Source: Proteus vulgaris (lineage in GTDB: Bacteria; Pseudomonadota; Gammaproteobacteria; Enterobacterales; Enterobacteriaceae). From it: a stretch of DNA of 64,000 bases. A program made the position numbers and the translations under genes. The first letter of the stretch is position 1; each line of letters begins with the position of its first letter. The stretch is taken from assembly GCF_016239305.1 (NCBI RefSeq), contig NZ_JAEHOQ010000006.1, positions 124,001 to 188,000 on the forward strand. Reading direction: 5' to 3'. This document shows positions 7,515 through 14,308 of the stretch, piece after piece. Under the pieces are notes generated by a model. That model was not told where the DNA came from, searched no databases, and worked only from the letters and a program-made list of their open reading frames with translations.

Positions 7515-7773
7515 CAGTAATTAAATTTAGGAGGTATTGGAAGTTAAGACGTTTAGCCGTCTAGATTGTTTTCTGGGGAAGAGGGGAAAACTTTCTAGGG
7601 GGGAAAGGGGGGTGATCTTTGAAAGGGGTGTTAGGGAAGGCACAGCCAAGGGAGTGAGTAGATCTTAAATATAGATCTCTATAGGAGTTAAAAAGCAATA
7701 GCCGTTTAGACGTCCAAAGAAATAAAAATAAATCCCTTCTTTTGGCAGCGCTGATTATCAAATGAGGAAACCG
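7515..7773 (+). other. Non-coding leader with G-rich tract and MetJ-like boxes
   Basis: About 260 bp without a convincing gene before the helicase. It holds AGACGTTTAGCCGTCT (7547-7562) and AGCCGTTTAGACGTCC (7700-7715), each two tandem 8-mers close to the met box AGACGTCT. Between them lie four G-runs: 7575-7578, 7583-7586, 7598-7603 and 7607-7612. The tract is unlike the AT-rich surroundings. It may be an untranslated leader, an origin element or a regulatory site. Confidence 0.6.
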
Positions 7774-9339
7774 ATGTTAACAATCACACCAAATTTTGCA
7801 CAGGAACGCGGATTGACGATGTTACGTCAGGCATGGAAGCAAAATAGAACATTCATGATTTATAGCCCAACAGGAAGTGGAAAAACGGCATTAGCTGCGT
7901 TTATTACTGATGGGCATGTTCAGCGTGGAATGAGAGTGATGTTTCTTGTTCCTTACACCATTTTAATTGATCAGACGGTTAGTCGTTTTATTGAGTATGG
8001 TTTGCCAGCCGAAGAGATTAGCTATGTATGGCGCGATCATCCTAATTACGATCCGACCCGTTTTATTCAGATAGCGTCAGCAGATACCGTTATTCGTAGA
8101 GATTTTCCAGACAACATCGATTTACTCATTATCGATGAGGCACATTTACGCCGTAAGAAAATATTAGAAGTGATCAGTGAAAGTGAATTCAAGGTAATTG
8201 GTTTGTCCGGTACGCCTTTTGCGCCATTCCTTGGTCATTACTACGAAACACTAATCAAGCCCACCACCATGAAAGAGTTGATCAAGCGTGGTGATTTAAG
8301 CTCATACGAGTTCTATGCACCAACTAAACCAGACTTATCAAAAGTAAAATCGTCCAGCAACGCAGAGTTCGGCAGTGATTACAAAGAAGCTGAGATTGCT
8401 GAAATCATGAGTGGTGCTGATTTGGTGGGGGACATTGTTGATAACTGGCTTGTGAATGGTCGAAACCTACCGACGATTTGCTTTTGTGTCACGGTCAGTC
8501 ATGCCAATTTTGTCACTGTCGAATTTAACCGCGCAGGTGTGAATGCAGAGGTGATCACCGCAGATACGCCACATGATGAGCGTCAAATTATTATCCATCG
8601 GTTTGAACAAGGTGCGACGAAGGTACTTGTAAGTGTTGGAACATTGATTGCCGGCTTTGATAGCGATGTTCGTTGCATTATTTACGCTCGCCCAACTAAA
8701 TCAGAAATTCGTTGGTGTCAGGCTATTGGGCGAGGATTACGCACGGCACCAGGAAAAGAAACTTGCCTTATTTTCGATCACTCCGGTTCTGTTCACCGCT
8801 TAGGTTATCCCGATGATATTGAATATGACGAACTGCCTACCAAAAATGACGGCATGAGTGAATCTTCATCTATCCGAGAGCAAGAAAAACAAGAGAAGAA
8901 ACCCAAAGAATGTTCCTCTTGCCACTACATGAAGCCTGCAGGTGTTTATGTTTGCCCTAAATGTGGGTTTAAACCTTTAGTCGGTGAAGATATTGATGTT
9001 GATACCAGCCGAAACATAAAAAAACTGAATAAAAAAGAGCGCACTTATACCCGAGAAGATAAGCAAAGCTGGTGGTCTCAATTGAAATACTACCAGAATC
9101 AACGTGCGACACAGGGCAAGCCCATCAGTGATGGTTGGGTCTCCAATACCTTCAAAGATAAATTTGGTGTATGGCCACAAGGTTTTCACAACACGCCACA
9201 AGAAATCACACCTGAAGTGAGCAACTTTATTAAATATAAACAAATCGCCTTTGCTAAATCTCGCAAGAAGGCGCAAGTCAATATTCAAAAATTACGCACT
9301 CAAATTAGCCACCAGCCACAGCAAGGAGGTTTACTGTGA
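7774..9339 (+). CDS. DEAD/DEAH-box superfamily 2 helicase
   Basis: 521 residues from ATG 7774, preceded by AGGA; an in-frame ATG at 7762 has no ribosome site. Walker A is SPTGSGKT near residue 31, the DEAH box is in LLIIDEAHLR, motif III is SGTPF, and motif VI is QAIGRGLRT. After the helicase core comes a Cys4 zinc ribbon (CSSCHYMKPAGVYVCPKCGF), then a basic tail. It is the first large gene of the rightward early operon, next to a primase, so it probably unwinds DNA at phage replication initiation. Confidence 0.93.
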   Translation: MLTITPNFAQERGLTMLRQAWKQNRTFMIYSPTGSGKTALAAFITDGHVQRGMRVMFLVPYTILIDQTVSRFIEYGLPAEEISYVWRDHPNYDPTRFIQIASADTVIRRDFPDNIDLLIIDEAHLRRKKILEVISESEFKVIGLSGTPFAPFLGHYYETLIKPTTMKELIKRGDLSSYEFYAPTKPDLSKVKSSSNAEFGSDYKEAEIAEIMSGADLVGDIVDNWLVNGRNLPTICFCVTVSHANFVTVEFNRAGVNAEVITADTPHDERQIIIHRFEQGATKVLVSVGTLIAGFDSDVRCIIYARPTKSEIRWCQAIGRGLRTAPGKETCLIFDHSGSVHRLGYPDDIEYDELPTKNDGMSESSSIREQEKQEKKPKECSSCHYMKPAGVYVCPKCGFKPLVGEDIDVDTSRNIKKLNKKERTYTREDKQSWWSQLKYYQNQRATQGKPISDGWVSNTFKDKFGVWPQGFHNTPQEITPEVSNFIKYKQIAFAKSRKKAQVNIQKLRTQISHQPQQGGLL

Positions 9340-10310
9340 ATACAATTGATGCCGTAAAAGGGCTATGGGCAAAAATATTTGCACATTATGGATTACCTCC
9401 TATAACGGGGCGTAAGCACTTTAAAGGAAAGTGCCCTATCTGCGGACAAAAAGGAAAATTCCGTATTGATGATAAAGACGGGCGAGGAACCTACATCTGT
9501 ACGTGTGGTTCGGGTAATGGCTTTCAATTACTGGAAAGAACACAAGGTAAAGACTTTAAAACATTAGCAGATGAAATTGATGTATTGATTGGTAATCAGC
9601 GAGAAAAAGAAGCTATTTTGCCAACTAAAATAAATAAGAATAATTTATTCCAACGCATCACTGGCTGTTATTCCAAACTACCCATACTGAAAAACACACC
9701 CGCCATGCAGTATTTGCAGAATCGAGGAGTTTTTGAATTACCAGCAGATAATGTCCGTTATTGTGATCATCAACCTGTTCGTAATAGTTTTGACAAATTT
9801 CAAGCTATTTGGTCACTAGCTACTGATGCTAAAGGGCAACTTTGTTATTTACATAGAACATATTTACAAGGAGACAAAAAAGCCCCTCTTGATGTTGTGA
9901 AGAAAATGACCGCGGTGCAGGAAGATAACTATTTAGAGTATGCAGAATCTGTCGCGATAAGAATGTTTCCTGTCGATACTACACTTGGCATTGCTGAAGG
10001 TATAGAGACCGCACTTTCTTGTAAGCAACTCTATGGTGTAAATACTTGGTCGGTCATCAATACTAACTTCATGAAAAAGTTCAAAGCACCAAAAGGTGTT
10101 ATCCACCTTGTTATCTTTACAGATATGGATTGGAATGCGGCAGGTCATGCAGCTGCTATGGAGTGCGCACATAAAAACCTACTTTCTAATAATGATGTAG
10201 AAACGGTCAGTGTGAGATGGCCTGATAATGGTGATTTTAATGACATGCTAACAGAAGCTTGTGAGGTAAGAGAGTTAGTATTTTCAAGACAACATAAGGA
10301 AGTGGCGTAA
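9336..10310 (+). CDS. Phage DNA primase, zinc ribbon plus TOPRIM
   Basis: 324 residues, GTG start after AAGGAGG, overlapping the helicase stop by four bases. Residues about 28-65 form a zinc ribbon ([14 protein letters not shown] through CTCGSG) like that of P4 alpha-type primases. The TOPRIM domain follows: [15 protein letters not shown] supplies the glutamate and [12 protein letters not shown] the D-x-D metal site. It would make RNA primers for phage replication together with the helicase. No C-terminal helicase is fused to it, consistent with the separate neighbour. Confidence 0.92.
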   Translation: MNTIDAVKGLWAKIFAHYGLPPITGRKHFKGKCPICGQKGKFRIDDKDGRGTYICTCGSGNGFQLLERTQGKDFKTLADEIDVLIGNQREKEAILPTKINKNNLFQRITGCYSKLPILKNTPAMQYLQNRGVFELPADNVRYCDHQPVRNSFDKFQAIWSLATDAKGQLCYLHRTYLQGDKKAPLDVVKKMTAVQEDNYLEYAESVAIRMFPVDTTLGIAEGIETALSCKQLYGVNTWSVINTNFMKKFKAPKGVIHLVIFTDMDWNAAGHAAAMECAHKNLLSNNDVETVSVRWPDNGDFNDMLTEACEVRELVFSRQHKEVA

Positions 10311-10693
10311 TGCGTGATATACAACAGGTATTAGAAAGATGGGGTGCATGGTCGGCAGATAATACAGAGTCGGTTCAATGGTATTCGATTGCTGCGGGAT
10401 TTAGTGGATTAATACCAAGCAAGGTTAAAGCTCGTCCTCAATGCTGTGAAGACGATGCAATAATTATTTCTAGTTGTATGGCGCAATTGAATAAAAAGAA
10501 TAGTGATATGCATGATCTATTGCTTGATTATTACTTATTCGGAATGACATTTATGCAACTTGCTAACAAGCACAATTGTTCTGATGGGCATATAGGTAAA
10601 AAATTACAAAAGGCAGAAGGAATAATAGAAGGTATGTTAATGATGCTAGATGTTCCATTAGAGATGGATCGATATGTAGAAAAAATCATATAA
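10310..10693 (+). CDS. Late gene antiterminator Q family
   Basis: 127 residues, matching the P22/phage-82-type Q family: [40 protein letters not shown] and a C-terminal helix-turn-helix-like segment ([20 protein letters not shown]). Q modifies RNA polymerase near the late promoter so that it reads through terminators into the lysis and structural genes. The ATG overlaps the primase stop (TAATG). A hairpin terminator follows 66 bp downstream, as expected for the site it overrides. Confidence 0.92.
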   Translation: MRDIQQVLERWGAWSADNTESVQWYSIAAGFSGLIPSKVKARPQCCEDDAIIISSCMAQLNKKNSDMHDLLLDYYLFGMTFMQLANKHNCSDGHIGKKLQKAEGIIEGMLMMLDVPLEMDRYVEKII

Positions 10694-10697
10694 AAAC

Positions 10698-10786
10698 TTT
10701 ACGTACGTAAAAATGATGATATTGTGATAAGACTGACATCAAGGTCAACTAGCTTATGAACCTCATTTAAAGTGAGGTTTTGTGTT
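10698..10786 (+). terminator. Palindrome and terminator after Q
   Basis: TTTACGTACGTAAA (10698-10711) is a perfect 14-bp palindrome directly after the Q stop. Then AACCTCA (10759-10765) pairs with TGAGGTT (10773-10779) and a T-rich tail follows. The hairpin probably ends unmodified transcripts, the analogue of lambda tR'. I could not identify a clear -10/-35 late promoter or qut site. Confidence 0.7.
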
Positions 10787-10828
10787 TTTATTGGTTATTC
10801 TCTTTGTCTGCGCTTTTAATTTTTAAAA

Positions 10829-10863
10829 TGAAATAGCTTCATATTAAATATGAAATAGTTTCA
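10829..10863 (+). promoter_or_regulatory. Two tandem MetR-type boxes
   Basis: TGAAATAGCTTCA (10829-10841) and TGAAATAGTTTCA (10851-10863) both fit the MetR recognition pattern TGAA, five bases, TTCA, and lie 22 bp apart, two helical turns. They are 71 bp upstream of the MetE-like gene. MetR with homocysteine activates metE in enterobacteria, so the host regulator likely controls this gene. Confidence 0.75.
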
Positions 10864-10933
10864 ATATCCATTTTTTTTATTAATGCTATGTTTGGTAGCA
10901 AAATTCTTAATAAGAAAATATAGGATATATTGA

Positions 10934-12100
10934 ATGAGCACTAACATCCCTCCATTTAAAGCTGATGTCGTTGGTAGTTACCTTCGACCTGAATATCTAC
11001 ATAAAGCGCGTAGCGATTATGCTAATGGCACTATTTCTAGCCATGAATTAAAAAAAATAGAAGATAAAGCAATCATTGAGTTAGTAGAAAAGCAGAAAAA
11101 AGCCGGATTACATGTTATTACCGATGGTGAGTTTCGTCGTAGCTGGTGGCATTTAGACTTTATGTGGGGATTAAACGGCGTTGAAAAAGCCTTTTTATCT
11201 AAAGGATATTCATTCGATGGTATTGAAACTCGTCCAGAGACGGCTCGATTAACAGGGAAAATCTCTGGAAATAACCACCCTTTTATTGAACATTTTTCAT
11301 TTTTGTTGAAATTTGCTGAAGATAATATTGTTCCTCGTTTAACGATCCCTGCACCAGCTCAATTTTTCAAAGAGCTTTATCGACCAGAGAATTTAGATAG
11401 CACTAATGCAATTTATCCTTCAAAAGATGAGTTAATTAACGATATTATTGGTGCTTATCAAGAATTCATAAAAGAGTTATATCTTGTAGGGTGTCGCAAT
11501 TTGCAATTAGATGATTGTACTTGGGGTATGATGGTTGATTCTCGATATCACAACTCAGGTATTGCTGAGAGCGAAAGTGTAAATAGTTGCTCATGCCATT
11601 CAGATCATACTGTAATAAGCAATGATATAAACTCATTAGCGGAAACGCTTGTTTATTTGAATAATGAAGCTATTAAAAACGCACCATCAGATTTAGTGTT
11701 AACAACGCATGTTTGCCGAGGTAATTATCGCTCTACATGGGCAGCTAGTGGTGGCTATGGACCGATTGCTGAGATCCTTTTTGGAAGAGAAAATGTATCA
11801 GCATATTATTTAGAGTTTGATACAGATAGAGCTGGTGATTTCTCCCCGTTATCTTATGTTTCAGGCAATAAAAAAGTTGTTCTGGGATTAATTTCTTCAA
11901 AAACTGGAGAGTTAGAGAGTAAACAAAAAGTAATAGAGCGAATCTATGAAGCTAGTAAGTTCGTACCATTAGATCGACTATGTTTAAGTACTCAATGTGG
12001 ATTTGCATCAACTGAAGAAGGGAATGCATTAACTGAAGAGCAACAATGGGATAAAATTGCATTAGTAAAAGAGATTGCTCAAGAAGTCTGGAAATATTAA
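10934..12100 (+). CDS. MetE-like cobalamin-independent methionine synthase family protein
   Basis: 388 residues, about half of MetE and equal to its C-terminal catalytic barrel, as in the YxjG/YxjH group. The zinc ligands are all present: H259 and C261 (TTHVCRGN), E294 (YYLEFD) and C355 (STQCGF). The start motif FKADVVGSYLRPEYL and DGEFRRSWWHLDF are typical of the family. It should methylate homocysteine or a related thiol using a folate-type or other methyl donor; lack of the N-terminal MetE domain makes the donor uncertain. It lies alone between Q and the lysis genes with its own regulatory sites and terminator, so it is a moron gene serving the lysogen. Confidence 0.88.
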   Translation: MSTNIPPFKADVVGSYLRPEYLHKARSDYANGTISSHELKKIEDKAIIELVEKQKKAGLHVITDGEFRRSWWHLDFMWGLNGVEKAFLSKGYSFDGIETRPETARLTGKISGNNHPFIEHFSFLLKFAEDNIVPRLTIPAPAQFFKELYRPENLDSTNAIYPSKDELINDIIGAYQEFIKELYLVGCRNLQLDDCTWGMMVDSRYHNSGIAESESVNSCSCHSDHTVISNDINSLAETLVYLNNEAIKNAPSDLVLTTHVCRGNYRSTWAASGGYGPIAEILFGRENVSAYYLEFDTDRAGDFSPLSYVSGNKKVVLGLISSKTGELESKQKVIERIYEASKFVPLDRLCLSTQCGFASTEEGNALTEEQQWDKIALVKEIAQEVWKY

Positions 12101-12168
12101 TCCCACAGACTGAAAACGTTATTACTCATAAGACTCTATATATCGTGAGATTATTGATAGTTTTTTCA

Positions 12169-12192
12169 AAACCTCGTTTGGCGAGGTTTTTG
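12169..12192 (+). terminator. Terminator of the metE-like gene
   Basis: AAACCTCG (12169-12176), loop TTTGG, CGAGGTTT (12182-12189), then further T residues. It closes the metE-like transcription unit 68 bp after its stop and supports the gene being an independent unit. Confidence 0.88.
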
Positions 12193-12309
12193 TTATTTGT
12201 GTAATACTTATCTTTGTGGGTAAGTATTAATGGTGTTATCGGTTGTATCGTTATAATTCTTTTGCTAATTTTAAAAAACATAATAATGAAACTAAACATG
12301 GAATGAGCG

Positions 12310-12507
12310 ATGGACTACTATTTAACAAACGCAATAAATGGTATAGGGTTCACATTACATAAAGACGCTTGTAAAAAAGTTCTTTTAACCGAGAGACGAT
12401 TTTATCTTGGATACTATTTTGGAGAATATAATGCTATCCAAGAAGCAAAAAGAGTCACTTCTGGTATGGTGGTTCTTTGCTCTGAATGCATGAAAAAACC
12501 ACAATAA
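12310..12507 (+). CDS. Small Cys/His protein, paralog of the next gene
   Basis: 65 residues with an H-K-D-A-C motif near the N-terminus, Y-L-G in the middle and a C-terminal LCSEC motif. The same layout (HKxxC, YLG, A-x-x-x-A-K, CxxC) is present in the following gene, so the two are diverged duplicates. The Cys/His positions suggest a small zinc-binding fold. It lies in the late region before the lysis genes. I do not know a function. Confidence 0.65.
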   Translation: MDYYLTNAINGIGFTLHKDACKKVLLTERRFYLGYYFGEYNAIQEAKRVTSGMVVLCSECMKKPQ

Positions 12508-12612
12508 AACCACTATGAACTCGAATGGCTCAGTAGTATGTGATCTAATAGTAAGTATAATTTAACTAATTAACATATTATCTCTTTGTGTACACAAAAA
12601 CAGGAGGTATTT

Positions 12613-12822
12613 ATGTATCGTTATTATGTTCACACATCCACTGACAACCATGGAGATTATGAAGTGCATAAAGAAGGTTGTAGTCATTTACCTACTATAT
12701 TAAATAGAGAGTATTTAGGATTATTTTCTAATTGCACACAGGCTGTTGCTCAAGCAAAGGCTAAAGGTTATAAAACTGCGGATGGTTGTTATTGGTGCTG
12801 TCAGGCATGCCATAGATCATAA
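12613..12822 (+). CDS. Small Cys/His protein, paralog of the previous gene
   Basis: 69 residues from ATG 12613, chosen because CAGGAGG lies just upstream; the earlier in-frame start has none. It contains VHKEGCSHLPTI, EYLGLFSNCTQAVAQAKAKG and YWCCQACHRS. Proteins with this pattern are familiar as short orphans in enterobacterial prophages. The conserved Cys/His residues point to metal binding. No stronger call is possible. Confidence 0.72.
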   Translation: MYRYYVHTSTDNHGDYEVHKEGCSHLPTILNREYLGLFSNCTQAVAQAKAKGYKTADGCYWCCQACHRS

Positions 12823-12843
12823 ATAAAAGTGTGTGAGTTAATT

Positions 12844-12868
12844 AAAGATCGCCTAGGCGGTCTTTTTT
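12844..12868 (+). terminator. Rho-independent terminator
   Basis: AAAGATCGCC pairs with GGCGGTCTTT across a TA centre (12844-12865), followed by a T-run. It separates the paired Cys/His genes from the next small gene. Confidence 0.85.
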
Positions 12869-12893
12869 ATTATCTAAAATAAGGAACGAAATT

Positions 12894-13142
12894 ATGTACG
12901 CACTTAAATTAATTACTGAACGTGAAGGTCGTAAAGTGGAAGAAGTCCACTGCTTAGGAGAAATGTACCGCCTAGAGTTTTACCCAGAATCAGAAAATAA
13001 AGATATCGTGGCGCGGGTTGAACACACAAAGAAAGATGCTATCCCTTCATTTGATATTAAGCGTACAGATCATGCTTACATTACGACAGTAACAGGTGAT
13101 ACTGTTCGGGTTATTTCCAGAGGCAGAAAAGCTTGCCAGTAA
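12894..13142 (+). CDS. Small hypothetical phage protein
   Basis: 82 residues, basic, beta-rich in appearance (MYALKLITEREGRKVEEVHC, ending HAYITTVTGDTVRVISRGRK). AAGGAA precedes the start. It looks like a compact two-layer beta fold but I do not recognise a family. It is the last protein gene before the tRNA-like element and the holin. Confidence 0.7.
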   Translation: MYALKLITEREGRKVEEVHCLGEMYRLEFYPESENKDIVARVEHTKKDAIPSFDIKRTDHAYITTVTGDTVRVISRGRKACQ

Positions 13143-13207
13143 GGTCATTTCGGTGGCTTTTTTTATTTCTACCATTTTGTTGATATCACCGAAATGGTTT
13201 CGTATAT

Positions 13208-13280
13208 GCTCCTTTAGTTTCAATATGGTAGAACGGCTATCTTCGGATGGACGGCTTGGGTTCGAATCCCGAAAGGAGCC
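13208..13280 (+). tRNA. tRNA-like element with a tetraloop in place of an anticodon loop
   Basis: The 73-nt sequence folds as a tRNA: acceptor GCTCCTT (13208-13214) with AAGGAGC (13273-13279); D-stem GTTT/GAAC with a GG-containing loop; T-arm TTGGG, TTCGAAT, CCCGA with canonical bases. The anticodon arm is abnormal. CTATC (13237-13241) pairs with GATGG (13246-13250) around TTCG only, a C(UUCG)G tetraloop, leaving no anticodon. Forcing a seven-base loop gives UCG (Arg) but only two of five stem pairs, one of them a wobble. CCA is not encoded (CTCA follows the acceptor stem). Either a decayed phage tRNA or a purposeful tRNA mimic. Confidence 0.6.
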
Positions 13281-13379
13281 TCACTTATGCCGACCACAGA
13301 ATCAATCACAACACCTCACGTTCACACAAGAGCTGTGCGTGGCATCCTATTAACTAATTCCTCCAAATAGGGGGTGAGT

Positions 13380-13697
13380 ATGAATCATATGAAAGAAACC
13401 CCTGAGTTTTGGGATCAAGTATTCCAAGTTATCGCCGCTCATAAGGAGCAAGGAATTAGCGCGTCACTAGCAACTGGCATGGCAATTCTGCGTGGTAAGT
13501 ACAACGGCGGTGGCTGGAAGAAAACGTTATTTGATGGTGCTATGTGTGCGTTGTTTGCATGGTTTGTAAAAGACCTCTTGACGCTACTTGGCCTTAATCA
13601 TGAATTGGCATATCTGGCTAGTGTATTCATTGGGTATGTCGGTGTGGATGGATTAAGTAAACTCATTAAGGGTAAGGCAGGACTGAAAAATGACTAA
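13380..13697 (+). CDS. Lambda S-type holin
   Basis: About 105 residues. It follows lambda S closely: KEQGISASLATGMAILRGKY, then GAMCALFAWFVKDLL and LAYLASVFIGYVGVDGLSKL, giving three membrane helices. Holins form the inner-membrane lesion that triggers lysis. Starts at 13380 and 13389 (ATG AAT CAT ATG) downstream of GGGGGTG mimic the dual start of lambda S, where the longer product is an antiholin; a GTG at 13374 is also in frame. The dual-start role is inferred. Confidence 0.92.
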   Translation: MNHMKETPEFWDQVFQVIAAHKEQGISASLATGMAILRGKYNGGGWKKTLFDGAMCALFAWFVKDLLTLLGLNHELAYLASVFIGYVGVDGLSKLIKGKAGLKND

Positions 13698-14109
13698 ACC
13701 AGCACGCGGTGAACGCAATAACAACCCAGGCAACATTGACTATAACCCACGTAATAAATGGAAAGGTTTAGTCGGAATTGAAACGGGAGTTCCTAACCCT
13801 CGATTCTGTGTCTTTGAGTCGCCTGAGTATGGCATCAGAGCAATTTATAAACTAACTCAAACATATCAACGTAAATATGGTTTGAACTCAGTATCAGCAA
13901 TTATTAATAAGTATGCACCGCCAGTTGAGAACAACACGAATGGTTATGTTAGCCGTGCATCAAAAGAGATTGGTGTTGGTATTAATGACAAGATAGATAC
14001 TCAATCAAAGTCAGTTGCTATCTCTTTAGCAAAAGCAATCGTGGGCGTTGAGTTGGGCTATCAACCGTATTCACAAAAAGTCTTTGAAGATGCTTGGTTG
14101 TTACTTTAA
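13690..14109 (+). CDS. Putative endolysin of the RGERNNNPGN family
   Basis: 139 residues overlapping the holin gene by eight bases. It begins PARGERNNNPGNIDYNPRNK and continues with FESPEYGIRAIYKLTQTYQR and YAPPVENNTNGYVSR. This family is often annotated as phage structural protein, but the place between holin and Rz is the endolysin place and no other lysozyme gene is present. A glycosidase role using the glutamate of the RGER motif is inference. A second, truncated copy of its C-terminal half lies at 41285-41485. Confidence 0.75.
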   Translation: MTKPARGERNNNPGNIDYNPRNKWKGLVGIETGVPNPRFCVFESPEYGIRAIYKLTQTYQRKYGLNSVSAIINKYAPPVENNTNGYVSRASKEIGVGINDKIDTQSKSVAISLAKAIVGVELGYQPYSQKVFEDAWLLL

Positions 14110-14132
14110 CTCAATAATTAATCCTATCTCAT

Positions 14133-14157
14133 AGCCTCGCATTTGCGGGGCTTTTTT
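14133..14157 (+). terminator. Terminator inside the lysis cassette
   Basis: AGCCTCGC (14133-14140), loop ATTT, GCGGGGCT (14145-14152) and a T-run. It lies between the endolysin candidate and the antirepressor leader, so without Q antitermination the antirepressor would be cut off from upstream transcription. Confidence 0.88.
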
Positions 14158-14205
14158 GTATCCACGTTTTACGCACACCGAAAGTGCAAATCACATCGAG
14201 CCAAT

Positions 14206-14296
14206 ATTTAGGTAATGAGCCTTTGAGGGGATCAGTTAAAGCTGGTGTCGCTTCGATGGGCTGATTTCCTATTTCGGCAAAGGTTCATTACTAAAT
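14206..14296 (+). ncRNA. Long structured hairpin upstream of the antirepressor gene
   Basis: GTAATGAGCCTTTG (14212-14225) pairs with CAAAGGTTCATTAC (14278-14291) with one G-U pair. The stem extends five more pairs (14206-14210 with 14292-14296) past one bulged G. Directly inside, AGGGGATCAG (14226-14235) pairs with CTGATTTCCT (14261-14270) using two G-U pairs. G-U pairs and one-sided bulges indicate selection as RNA, not as a DNA palindrome. It ends 12 bp before the antirepressor start, so it is a leader structure or a small RNA. Confidence 0.6.
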
Positions 14297-14308
14297 AAGG
14301 TAGACACT

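Noticed and set aside
7561-7761. Open 66-codon frame on the minus strand across the G-rich leader
   Set aside because: No ribosome site, arginine/proline-rich low-complexity translation, and it is simply the complement of the G-runs. I treat the DNA as non-coding.
13208-13280. Normal tRNA-Arg(UCG)
   Set aside because: A seven-base loop with anticodon TCG can be drawn, but then the anticodon stem GCTAT/TGGAC has only two of five pairs, one of them a wobble. The four-base loop version pairs fully.
13096-13353. Plus-strand 85-codon frame overlapping the tRNA-like element
   Set aside because: It lies out of frame over the end of the 12894 gene and the tRNA-like structure, and has no ribosome site.
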